Assembly (NCBI RefSeq): GCF_964340395.1
Contig: NC_135554.1
Coordinates: 4,917,975-4,930,474, forward strand
Length of the DNA stretch: 12,500 nucleotides
Direction of reading: 5' to 3'
Origin: Glandiceps talaboti
Taxonomy: Eukaryota; Hemichordata; Enteropneusta; Spengelidae
This document shows, piece by piece, positions 1-9,092 of this stretch. The notes beneath the pieces are model-generated. The model was given only the letters and a program-made list of their open reading frames with translations. It was not told the origin of the DNA and did not search any database. Made by a program: the position numbers and the translations under genes. Within the stretch, counting starts at the first letter, position 1; every line of letters begins with the position of its first letter.

Positions 1-2
1 CC

Positions 3-15
3 GGGGGGGGGGGGG
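3..15 (+). repeat. Poly(G)13 tract
   Basis: Thirteen consecutive G at the window edge. Homopolymers of this kind are length-unstable, so the length may be imprecise. Confidence 0.9.
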
Positions 16-383
16 TTACGGCAATGTTTTGTGAGAAACCCTTCAAGGGAATGACGCACTGTAATAAATACATGTGTACAAAATGACAGAAATGAGTCTG
101 ACTGGAGTTTTCCCTTAAATATCATCCAGTTGTTATGCATTTGTTTATTTATTTGAAAATATGATGGCTCGATTTAGACTGTAATTTAAAAATATTGTAA
201 TCAGCAACAGGATTATATCATAATCAAGCCAAGTTATTGCCTTTGAACTAAAATATGGATTATATACCCAGATCGTTCTACGTCATTATAACCCGTGTGT
301 ACGTCACAGGTATTGCGATGATATGATTCAAAACGTTCCAAATCGCTATTATTTTTCGGGATTTTTCATAAATTAACCTTGGT

Positions 384-399
384 GGGGGGGGGGGGGGGG
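384..399 (+). repeat. Poly(G)16 tract
   Basis: Sixteen consecutive G next to the left end of the fold-back element at 398-557. It can form quadruplex structures and is prone to length error. Confidence 0.9.
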
Positions 400-557
400 T
401 AAACTTACAATATTCCCAATATTTAGCTTTTTTCATCGGGAAATAATCGTAACCCAAGAGTTTGTCGCTACACTCATAGTGACAAGAACCCCTAGGTCAC
501 TCGTATTTTCCTCAGCTGAACGAAATAATATATTTGGGAATAATATCTAAGTGTACC
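398..557. mobile_element. Fold-back / MITE-like unit of about 160 bp
   Basis: The left edge (398-422) and the reverse complement of the right edge (531-557) align over about 25 bases. GGTAAACTTA pairs with GGTACACTTA (9 of 10), followed by a shared ATTCCCA core and AT-rich sequence with small gaps. Midway is a hairpin with arms 462-470 and 477-485 (TTGTCGCTA / TAGTGACAA, one G-T wobble, 6-base loop). There is no coding capacity. Terminal inverted repeats on a short non-coding unit fit a miniature inverted-repeat element, but no clear target-site duplication is seen and the repeats are imperfect, so the boundaries are approximate. Confidence 0.35.
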
Positions 558-950
558 AATAGCTATATTTAACAACATCTTGCGTTGTGCTACTTGGTAC
601 ATGAGCTCCATTTGTTCCATCATCGTATGCAAAGGTGTTCGTTGGTCATGCCGAACCTGAGTGGCGATATATTACAAACGACTAGCATATAAGCTGAATA
701 CATACCCTACAAAAAGGTTGCATAATAGCAATTCCATGGGGCCTCCTCAGGTATGAACTTACCAATATTCCATCTGATTAATATAATCGCCCTTGGTAAT
801 ATACTAATAATCACTTGCGTACTGGGAAATACTTGACACAAGTTATAGCTGGTTGCCATGACAATAACGTTATCGTTGATGTTATCATTCCCGGTTCCTT
901 TTGTAAAGTTGTAAAAATGTAGAGATAGCAAGCCAAAGTCCGTGTTGCTT
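558..950. other. No clear feature
   Basis: AT-rich sequence. A - strand ORF at 707-931 contains an ideal donor (GTAAGT, 762-757) but has no recognisable protein character. I treat it as chance or possible 3' flank of the - strand model. Confidence 0.4.
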
Positions 951-1207
951 TTAGATGATTATCGCATGGGTTAATAATGGTACATTTTTATCATACGTCA
1001 GGAGGCTTTCAACCAGCATATCATCGGGCTCGTCAATGTGTCTATCAGATGCTATGAACGACTTCCCTACCTTAACCTTGCTGGTTGAATACATGACAAA
1101 ATGTAAATGACCTGTTTTAGTGTCGTCAACTTGATACATTTTTGTAGGTAGAGGATGCGCGGAAGCATATATTTTAGTCAGGACTCGAAGATTGTCTACA
1201 GTTACAC
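951..1207 (-). CDS. Possible terminal exon of an unidentified - strand gene
   Basis: Reading down the - strand, an acceptor TTATCAG| (ending at 1208) opens a frame of 84 residues to a TAA at 953-951. Its phase (two bases completing a codon) matches the phase 1 donor of the segment at 1529-1699, across a 321-base intron. The product is hydrophilic and mixed (VTVDNLRVLTKIYASAHPLP, later HLHFVMYSTSKVKVGKSF and DEPDDMLVESLL) with no low-complexity bias. That makes it look more protein-like than most ORFs here. No family is recognised. There is no poly(A) signal close after the stop; an AATAAATAAA-type stretch on this strand lies only near 145-155. It may also be chance or a relic. Confidence 0.33.
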
Positions 1208-1528
1208 CTGATAACAGCACAAGCCGCTTTATTTACAATAGCTCAACTATGCGTTTAATATTGTACAACTAATTTCACCTAAGCTAACCGAAACAGAATG
1301 TGTTACAAATTAAATATATTTTTTCTCTTGGTTCTTACAATATTGGTAGATAAAGGTCAGTATTTCAGGCTAACTGACTCTTTTCAAATAAAAACACACA
1401 AAATACAAGTTACTTTAACACATTGTTACCAATGAAGTCATTGAAGTCTGGAAAAATGTATACTAACAACAAAAAGTCTTGTACATGTGGCACTTTATAT
1501 AGTGTACTGCAATGGACCGGATACTAAC

Positions 1529-1699
1529 AGTGCGTACATAGTTGTAATGTGTTGTCATGATTCGTAAAGAGTCGACATGTCTTGATGTTGTCCTTATCCG
1601 CCAATATTACATGAACCACGATACACTTGTGACGAGGTGAACTTTGCAGTAAAATGTGACAGTTTAGGAATTCAACACTGTCGCTGGTTAATTCAATTT
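1529..1699 (-). CDS. Possible internal exon of an unidentified - strand gene
   Basis: A 171-base open segment (57 codons) lies between an acceptor with a pyrimidine-rich approach (TTGTCTTTACTTTCACAAG, AG at 1701-1700) and a donor GTTAGT (1528-1523). It starts and ends in phase 1. It encodes ELTSDSVEFLNCHILLQ and onwards, with Cys and alternating hydrophobic residues (KCIVVHVILADKDN) that suggest beta strands. I do not recognise the family. Symmetrical 1-1 exons are typical of extracellular modules, but that is only a hint. The acceptor is AAG rather than the commoner CAG or TAG. Earlier exons were not found. It may be chance. Confidence 0.3.
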
Positions 1700-1719
1700 C
1701 TTGTGAAAGTAAAGACAAT

Positions 1720-2098
1720 GTTGACTGGATTGTATGAAGTGTAAACGTAAATATTTTGAAAAAAAAAAATTATACAAACACTTCATCTGTTTGTTATGGT
1801 CCTGGCTCAAGCCCTTTTAATACTTCCGAAATGCTAAATGTAAGCCAAAAAAAATATTTAAACTATTTCACTGAAGGAAAACGAAACCACCATCTTGTCT
1901 GATGGATTATGGAAAATTTGGCATCATTCCACGCATCGACTCAATCAATGCTGTACATATTAAGTAACCTTGGTTACCTATATTGTTGCAAGATGTGCAT
2001 CCTTCTAAGCATCCAATATATGTATAGTTTTATTACCACTAGTATCGTGTATATACTCCCAGTCCTTTGCTTCACAACATATACTATTAGCAAAAACA
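1720..2098. other. No clear feature
   Basis: AT-rich, with an A-run near 1759-1769. The short ORF at 1909-2118 is rich in Ile, Tyr and Leu because of base composition and shows no gene features. Confidence 0.4.
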
Positions 2099-2158
2099 TC
2101 TACGTACATACTCTATAGAATGATTTTTACTAGTTTCATTCTATAGAGTATACGTAGA
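2099..2158. repeat. Long hairpin with 23-25-base arms
   Basis: The arms are 2099-2123 and 2136-2158, with a 12-base loop. They pair perfectly except that two bases of the left arm are missing from the right arm, leaving a small bulge. The shared core TACTCTATAGAATGA pairs with TCATTCTATAGAGTA. It could be a small fold-back insertion, a cruciform-forming palindrome, or a hairpin transcript. Its near-perfect pairing is less like a typical animal pre-miRNA. Confidence 0.7.
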
Positions 2159-2159
2159 A

Positions 2160-2808
<649 letters not shown>

Positions 2809-3449
2809 TTTATTTCGCGGTACCATCATCCTTTCAGTGTCATCAATACATCACTAATATTTGATTTAATAACGATGCTAGATTTACCCACCAAACTATT
2901 AAAATGTTAAATCGGTTCGACATAAGTAATGCACACGTGTTTATCACGAAGAACGTGATATGAATGTAGGCTAGTCATCGGGTTAGGCCAAAGTTATAGA
3001 CCTATAACTTGAGACATAAATCGGAATAAAACGGAACACCACGTAATAATTCAGATTGAAATGTTATTAAATCACGTTAGATCTGAATGTGTCGATAAAA
3101 AGTAATACCAGAAGAAATGGCTCCTTTTATTGTGGAAAGAGATACGTAATCAGGTCAGCGCTTCTAATTAGTGTATGCATGACGGCATCGTTAAAAAAAA
3201 CCTACATATATCATTAAATAGCTATACGACTGGAAAATTTCATTATTTATTCCCAAAAAGATAACTCGAGCGTTTTTAAACTGCTTTATCGTCTTCAACG
3301 GTTTAACAGGTCAATAATGTGGCTTTTTGGGTGTCCGCTGGGAACAATGATCCTGAACATAGGGATAACGGTAATGGTATTTAAAAAGTCTAGTCATGTG
3401 CAATGATTATTGAGTCGTAGAATATATTTTACCAGATTTAAACTGAATG
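2809..3449. other. Non-coding; two small palindromes
   Basis: Hairpin TATCACG/CGTGATA (2942-2948, 2954-2960) and near-perfect palindrome AAGTTATAG-ac-CTATAACTT (2991-3010). Otherwise no gene, RNA or repeat that I can support. Confidence 0.45.
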
Positions 3450-4085
3450 CCCGTAAGGGAATCACTAATTATGCAAATAACTCATTAAACTAAAAAAACT
3501 ATGGTAACAGGCTTTGTTTTTTGGACAAGCGTGCTTTCTTAGGTTAATGTATGTAAGAGTGTATGATACTGCTTAATGCAGTCTTAAGATATAGCCTAAT
3601 TACCGAAAATCATTATTTATGCAAATTATTCATTAACACTAAGGTACATCAACTAACTTTATAGGACATACACAATTTGTTATGGTTAATGTATGCACTA
3701 AATTGTATTGAAATTGAAGCATGTAGTCGTAAGATATAGCCTAATTACCAAGAATAATTAATTATACAAATTATTCAATAATACTGAAAGGTACACCAAT
3801 AAGCTTTATAGGACATATGCGATTGTTATGATTAACATGTGTACTGAATTATATTGGAATTGAAGTATGTATTCTTAAGATATAGCCTAATTACCAAAAA
3901 TAATTAATTATGCAAATTATTCATTATCGCTATAAGATACATCAACGAATTTTATAGGACAAATGTATGTTGTTATGTTTAACGAATATACTAAATTATA
4001 TTGAAATTGAAGTATGCAGTCTTAAGATATTGTGTAATTAGTTGATTTCATTAATATGCAAATTAAACATTAACAGATCTGGCTC
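3450..4085 (+). repeat. Five tandem units of 145-148 bp
   Basis: The landmark ATGCAAAT occurs at 3471, 3619, 3910 and 4056, and as ATACAAAT at 3764, giving periods of 148, 145, 146 and 146. A second landmark, AAGATAT (followed by AGCCTAATTACC in three units), starts at 3586, 3731, 3877 and 4024. The first unit lacks its opening part and is the most diverged. The last loses similarity after about 4070. The middle three are clearly the most alike. Confidence 0.85.
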
Positions 4086-4175
4086 AAAACCTAATTAGGT
4101 CTAGCTATTACCCTAAAGATTATATATCCCAAATTTCATTACAATTAAGCCAGCCGATTTTTAGAAAATGATGGC

Positions 4176-4176
<1 letters not shown>

Positions 4177-4230
<54 letters not shown>

Positions 4231-4240
4231 CACAGACAGA
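4177..4240 (+). repeat. (CAGA)n microsatellite
   Basis: Sixteen tetramers, of which the 14th is CACA. It directly precedes the terminal hairpin of the Helentron-like element. The - strand ORF over it at 4145-4456 owes part of its length to the repeat. Confidence 0.95.
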
Positions 4241-4242
4241 CA

Positions 4243-4268
4243 TACCTCCCGTACCCTTACGGGAGGTA
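4243..4268. repeat. Terminal hairpin, 11-bp arms, CCCT loop
   Basis: TACCTCCCGTA (4243-4253) pairs perfectly with TACGGGAGGTA (4258-4268) around a 4-base loop. It is GC-rich in an AT-rich setting. It probably marks the 3' end of the Helentron-like element. Confidence 0.85.
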
Positions 4269-5013
4269 AAACGGGTAGCAGGGTAAACGTTATTCAATAT
4301 GGCAGAAAAAAAGTGTGAGCTATGTGCTATAGCAATCACTTTCGCTGTGTTTGTAGATATAAGAGGTGTATCAATATTGGGTAGTATATAGTGTTCAACA
4401 AGAAGGGCTAGATAAGTAAGAGATTGGTTGTTGCACCCGTCAATATAACTGGTCAATAAAATATATAGAACAGACGTTCAATCCGTCTAGTCGATAGCTT
4501 GGGTTCAGTTATATATTGACCTTACAAGGAAATTCATGTGTTATTGGAGACGAGGAGAGATGTAAAAGTGAAAAGCGAATTATCGCTTTTCAGGAACTGG
4601 CAATAAAGTTATAAATTATAGGCGTATGCAGTTACACATACGTGTGTAGTTCTGTTTTTGATTACTTTGGACAGACGATCGATATGAATATTCCTATACA
4701 TCTGAGATAAATTTCGCACTGCATATGGTATGACCTGTACTGAGTAAACATGGGTTAGCACTCATTTATTTACTTTTCTAGTTTTTATTGGTACAAAATG
4801 TTATACTCAAAATAGCCAAGACTTAATGCTCCGCCGTGTATTGAAAGAAATATGCAGGAAAATTAATGTTGTGAGGGCGCTGCCACATTCGTGTGATAGT
4901 AGTAGTACTACAACTGTGATTACTTGGCAATCAACAACAAGTCGTACTGTGTTCCACAGTGAGCTATCAGATATTTAATAGTTATGTTTGACTCAATTAC
5001 ATTAGCTTATCAA
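4269..5013. other. Non-coding; one strong hairpin
   Basis: The only clear structure is a perfect 10-bp stem with an ATTA loop (TGAAAAGCGA 4569-4578 / TCGCTTTTCA 4583-4592). It is not followed by a T-run and nothing suggests a terminator. No gene is recognised. Confidence 0.45.
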
Positions 5014-5033
5014 CCCATCCCCCACCCCCACCC
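5014..5033 (-). other. G-quadruplex motif on the - strand
   Basis: On the + strand, C-runs of 3, 5, 5 and 3 are separated by AT, A and A. The complementary strand therefore has four G-runs with loops of only one or two bases, a favourable quadruplex pattern. Confidence 0.7.
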
Positions 5034-5162
5034 AAACATACACACACGAACTCTAACAGAATGACAATATTTTTATAAGGCCAAATAAAAAACTTGTGTT
5101 TCTGATAACCAAATCAACCCTAGTTTAAATCGCCGACCTTAAGCAATTTGTTTTACATTCAG

Positions 5163-5216
5163 ACAAACAAACAAACAAACAAACAAACAAACAAACAAAC
5201 AAACAAACAAACAAAC
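5163..5216 (+). repeat. (AAAC)n microsatellite
   Basis: About 13.5 uninterrupted tetramers of ACAA phase. Confidence 0.95.
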
Positions 5217-5659
5217 AGAACTTAAAAAAAATTGCATAATTTTAACTTGATAACGTGGGTTGTATTTTTGCCTACGGGGAAACTATTTTTCATTTCTTTG
5301 CTCAGTGAAGTACATTTTTTTGTATTGCCGAGCTTTAATACTTACTGACAAATAGTTCAATGTAATATGAAATTGAATGTAGATAGCATATAGATAAATC
5401 GTGATCATCAATAGCTGACACAATTTATTAACGTAAAATAAATAAGTTGAATGAAAAAAGATATACAGCCTGTTTTATGTTAGTGTTCACTGACTCTGTT
5501 TGATAGAAACATGCTGAAACCAATAACAAACTTCACATGATACACTTTAAGATAGCAAAATCGTTTTTTTTCTTGCTACTGTTTGCCTGAATGAAATTAA
5601 TCATTTAAACGTACCGCAGGCACACAGGCGCCATTGTTTTGATGCCTGCATTTGATATC
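5217..5659. other. No clear feature
   Basis: AT-rich, non-coding. There is only a minor inverted repeat GCAGGCA/TGCCTGC (5616-5622, 5643-5649). Confidence 0.4.
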
Positions 5660-6107
5660 TACATGCTCTTACGTTAAGTCATATCATTTTAGACAGAATG
5701 TCGCTGGAACTGTATTCATTCTGTCTTAAAGTGTAGCATGTGCAGTGTCTTATTAGTTTCTGCGTGAGTTGTATCAAACATAGCCAGTGAACGTGAAACG
5801 GGCCATACCTACTAGTGACTACTGACGGCTTGGCTATTTTTCAGTGAGCGGTAACAAGTTCCTATAAAAGAAACATGAATATTCTCCAAGATGGCACTGT
5901 CCCGTTCACGTGAATTACGGATAAGTATCTATATCGCTGGAGGGTAACTGTATACTGATTGGTCGAAACCTGTATCTATACCACTCGATGGTAACTGTAT
6001 ACTGATTGGTCATCATCTGACACCCTGATAGGATCAGTCAGGGATCACTGAACCATGTGTGGTTGAATAAAACGGTACATTGTCTCGTTACCACTTTCGG
6101 CCTATCA
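5660..6107. other. Structured non-coding block, possibly a solo LTR or fold-back element
   Basis: Several inverted repeats are nested here: AGACAGAATG/CATTCTGTCT (5691-5700, 5717-5726), ACATGCT/AGCATGT (5661-5667, 5735-5741), ATAGCCA/TGGCTAT (5780-5786, 5831-5837) and ACGTGAAACGGG/CCCGTTCACGT (5791-5802, 5901-5911, one-base gap). A TATAAAAG lies at 5863-5870, 40-bp direct repeats at 5925-6011, and AATAAA at 6066-6071. TATA box, enhancer-like tandem repeat and poly(A) signal in that order resemble an LTR. However, no TG...CA ends with a target duplication were found, and the direct repeats lie after rather than before the TATA box. Identity is left open. Confidence 0.3.
5925..6011 (+). repeat. 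Two 40-bp direct repeats, 47-bp period
   Basis: Copies 5925-5964 and 5972-6011 match at 36 of 40 positions. The last 22 bases are identical and include GTAACTGTATACTGATTGG, which ends in an inverted CCAAT box (ATTGG). Confidence 0.9.
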
Positions 6108-6817
6108 TTTTGTCCATTCAAGTTGAAGGCATTATATTACCAGTAGACGTTAGGGTATTTGATGATGGACGCCCTTCATGAAGAGAAAATTGATCACGTG
6201 ATCTGTACTTACGAGAACACAAATTCCCCAATTAATGTAGCATACGACTCAGGAATGAGTCTTACACTATTATCAATGCTTTTTTTCTTTTTAAACAACA
6301 ACACAAAAACGATTCTCAGATAAAATCATGAAAAAGCTGGGGTGGTCAACGTACAAATTTCTTAAAATAGAGGTCAAAAATGTTAAAATCCAAAATGGTC
6401 GTCGAATACTGTGTTAAATCTAAGGGGAAAATGTAACATTGACGATTTCCTTACTGAAAACAATTTAGGCGGGTCCTACAATTTCTGGTTTATTATTTCT
6501 TATGAACCATGGACAAACTTTGTTATGAAAATATTTGGAGAGGTTTCAAGACCTTCAATATCCTTATCCTGGTCCCCAAGACGCATACCAACAAGAAGGT
6601 AGATGAAGTTGAGGATGTAATTTAGCTATATAGATCAATAAAAGATTATAAAATGGATTGTGATTTCAATCACACAAGGTACATGCATCAACAGATCATA
6701 TTTCGTCTAAAAAATTCACCCCTCCTCCGAGAATTCCACAATTTTTTCCAACATAAAAAAAATCGCAGATACGTGCAACTCTTGAGGGCGTGTCTCTATT
6801 ATTTGCGTGCTAATGAC
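6108..6817. other. No clear feature
   Basis: AT-rich. A small palindrome TGTGATT-tc-AATCACA lies at 6659-6674. The ORF at 6411-6602 has no domain, signal or splice support. Confidence 0.4.
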
Positions 6818-6866
6818 TGATGTGATGATAATGATGAGGATGATGATAATGATGATGATGATGATT
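6818..6866 (+). repeat. Short imperfect (GAT)n tract
   Basis: Interrupted GAT/GAG/AAT trinucleotides. ORFs on both strands over it read as Met-rich or His-rich tracts and are not genes. A perfect CRE follows about 70 bases later. Confidence 0.8.
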
Positions 6867-6934
6867 TTGACCCTGCTGTTTCAATGTCAAGGTTGTGTAA
6901 ATCAAGTGTATCTGTATTTTATTGGGAAATGTTA

Positions 6935-6942
6935 TGACGTCA
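6935..6942. promoter_or_regulatory. Perfect CRE palindrome (TGACGTCA)
   Basis: An exact CREB/ATF consensus in a gene-poor stretch, about 70 bases after a GAT repeat. There is no gene nearby to which it can be assigned. Confidence 0.2.
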
Positions 6943-8289
6943 GTAATATACAGGGACACGATTCGCATGCTTGTCGACTTTCTCACATACATGCGTAGAA
7001 ACAAAATAATATTAGTAATTTAGCAGACAGAGTTGGGGAGAGGTGTTTGACTGTCATATATTTGAATAAATTCCGACTGTAGAATATCGAGTTTGCTTCG
7101 TGAGTGGTGATTATACAAATCACTAAATGCGTCGCTCATTTTTCAAAGATTTGAAAAAAGTCATTTGTTATAAAATGCTCTCAGCAAGGGAAGACTCCAT
7201 TTCAAGCCATAGGAAGTGTTTAAATCATCTGAGCCGACCGTAATAAGTAAATGTGTGAATCATTAGTTCGCAGCTGGCCTGAAGCCATACATTATAGTCC
7301 AACTATAAAAGCATCTATCTAATAATCTCACACCACATCAAGATTACTAAAGACTTGCAAATTACATTGCCAATAGATGATCATTGCAATCAAACTTCAA
7401 ACGTCAAATAATACTATCAAGGCGACACTTTATTATGGCAATTTAATTTTAACTCGATAGAACGTAAACATAAAACTGTTCACGGATACAAATTTGAACA
7501 CCGGGAGAAGATTGCGATCAATTCAAACTATATTTGTCGCCAATACATGAACACGCTTCAATGCTGTTTTTCAACAGATCTACCACATGCCTTCGAGCAC
7601 AGATGAAATCACTGTTGATATAGGCAATTTTGTGTCCTCTGTCTTATTGAAAATTTCATCGCAGCCTAGCAAGGCATGGTGACATCAACCACAACTCAAT
7701 TTTCTTTCTCTTCTCTCGATCACGTTTAACGTTTGCCGGCCAAATGTTGGCTTAGCGTCCCAACTCTTAAAAACTGAAATGTTTTTATTTGCCTATCAAA
7801 AGATAAGAGGATCGTTGTCATGGAAATATGGTAAGACGAGAAACGATGGGATAGACAAAATGGATTGATAATCCATCCTATCATTTCCAGCATCAGGGGA
7901 TGCCGTTTTACTTAATTTACGCATGCGTGTTACATACCGTCCTCGTAGTAACTTGTAGCGATGTGAACATCAAAGCAAACAGTTTAACAGTAGCATACTT
8001 TCGAGCGAGAAGAAAAACAAGGGTGTCTTTGATAGGAGAATTTCGTTGAATGACGTACGAGGCAATTTAATAACTTGTTGATTAGTGGAGTAGTTAGTTG
8101 GTTTATGCATTGCACTATGATTAACAGTGATGTATACAAATCATATTGGTTATTGCGGTCACCTATTGTCCCCACGCTTACAGTCCATATTGCACATATC
8201 TTTACCCATATACAATATCAATAACAGACACTACTTAGTTCCCCGTACATCATCACCAATCACATCGTGTTCAGCTGCTTTCCTCCAAT
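6943..8289. other. No clear gene; one two-tier hairpin
   Basis: The only structure of note is at 7850-7882: inner stem ATGGATT/AATCCAT (7860-7866, 7870-7876) with outer pairs GATAG/CTATC (7850-7854, 7878-7882). The - strand ORF at 7984-8175 has no supporting feature. Confidence 0.4.
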
Positions 8290-8401
8290 TTATAAGGTAT
8301 TCAAAATACTCATTTGCATATGAATGCCACCTGACGTCCAATCAGTTGTATGTTATCGCATCATGCCCCCACCGTGACGATCAGAAGGTAAACCCCCTTA
8401 G
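8290..8401 (+). promoter_or_regulatory. Candidate promoter and leader exon of the receptor gene
   Basis: In about 55 bases there is a TATAAG-like sequence (8291-8296), an exact POU octamer ATTTGCAT (8312-8319), a CRE-like TGACGTCC (8332-8339) and an overlapping CCAAT box (8338-8342). A strong donor, TTAG|GTGAGT, follows at 8402. A transcript starting here could carry a short untranslated leader exon spliced to the coding exon about 700 bases downstream. The ORF spanning 8127-8405 has no recognisable protein features. The arrangement is suggestive; each motif alone is weak. Confidence 0.25.
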
Positions 8402-9092
8402 GTGAGTTGGTAAATGCAATCTTCGCTCAGCGTGGAATGTTCACTCTTAAATTGAAGCGCGTTTAAATGGAAGTGAATGAAGGTGTACTGTTTGTTTGAT
8501 TATACTTGTATCGCCCTGAAATGGCATATTATAGCCGAGCGCTAATTAGAAGAAAAAAGACAAGCCCGTGCCGTGGAGTATAGTTCTGATCGCGTATCCA
8601 TCCACTAAAAAGGATATTATCGGGGATTACGTTGTTTCGTTGTTTTGGACCGAATTCGTGTACGCATTGATGATGTTTGATTGATTTGGATTCAACCGGT
8701 GTGTTGGAGAATCAAAGAAAACTGAGTGGAGAAGGTTTGAGAAGTAAAATTTATGACGTGAATGTGTAAACTGGAATAGGTAAAAGTCAGATGAGCCAAT
8801 GTTGGACGGTATCCCGTATAGACCTCACTCAGCTCTACAGCAATATATGTGTGATGTGTTACCAGCAATGCGAACACCGCATCATCGAGTAACATCATTT
8901 GCAGCGTACATGTTCTACAGTGTGTCCACCGTAAACGGGTATGCCTCGACTACCAACGTTCTTTTTGCTTTCATGTTGCGACAACCGTAAATTGTACGTG
9001 CCAAACGCGGCTAGCTTTTCTCTCATTGTTCGCCTTCACCTTTTCTGTAATCGTTTCTGCATCTTGCCTATCTCGGCTACTTTCCTCACATC
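8402..9092 (+). other. Upstream region / possible 5' UTR and leader intron of the receptor gene
   Basis: No convincing protein-coding segment is seen; the ORFs at 8799-8990 and 8941-9171 look like chance. A plausible acceptor (TTCTACAG) ends at about 8918. The 80 bases before the ATG are pyrimidine-rich. The stop at 9048-9050 closes the receptor frame upstream. Confidence 0.35.

Larger units (their letters stand above)
3450..4268 (+). mobile_element. Non-autonomous Helentron/HINE ('pearl')-like element
   Basis: Order of parts: short inverted motif CCCGTAAGGG (3450-3459); five degenerate tandem units of about 146 bp; a unique stretch (4080-4176); (CAGA)n (4177-4240); and a terminal hairpin (4243-4268). 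The left motif is the exact reverse complement of CCCTTACGGG at 4254-4263, inside the hairpin. A tandem-repeat core, a tetranucleotide microsatellite, a 3' palindrome and a left sub-terminal inverted copy of part of it are the described hallmarks of HINE, bivalve pearl/CvA and related non-autonomous rolling-circle elements. No coding sequence is present, so it would rely on Rep-helicase from elsewhere. No CTRR terminus of a canonical Helitron follows the hairpin. Exact ends and any TT insertion site are not resolved. Confidence 0.55.

Noticed and set aside
707-931. - strand ORF with an ideal GTAAGT donor
   Set aside because: It lies after the stop of the 951-1207 segment, its acceptor is weak, and the protein looks like chance; one donor hexamer is expected by chance in a window this size.
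2910-2925. GGTTCGA as a tRNA or tRNA-SINE B box
   Set aside because: The motif is incomplete, and no A box or cloverleaf arms were found nearby.
3450-4085. CRISPR array (regularly spaced repeats)
   Set aside because: Whole 146-bp units are repeated and degenerate, with no constant short repeat separated by unique spacers, and the sequence is animal-like.
4243-4272. Canonical Helitron 3' end or bacterial-type terminator
   Set aside because: No CTRR terminus and no T-run follow the hairpin; a Helentron/HINE-type end fits better.
4145-4456. 103-residue - strand ORF
   Set aside because: Part of its length is the (CAGA)n repeat read as Cys/Val/Ser/Leu, and it crosses the element's terminal hairpin; the remainder shows no domain.
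6807-7004. Met-rich + strand and His-rich - strand ORFs
   Set aside because: They arise from the (GAT)n tract.
8127-8405. 92-residue + strand ORF as a coding exon
   Set aside because: There is no recognisable domain or signal peptide; only its downstream end, with promoter-like motifs and a donor, is notable.
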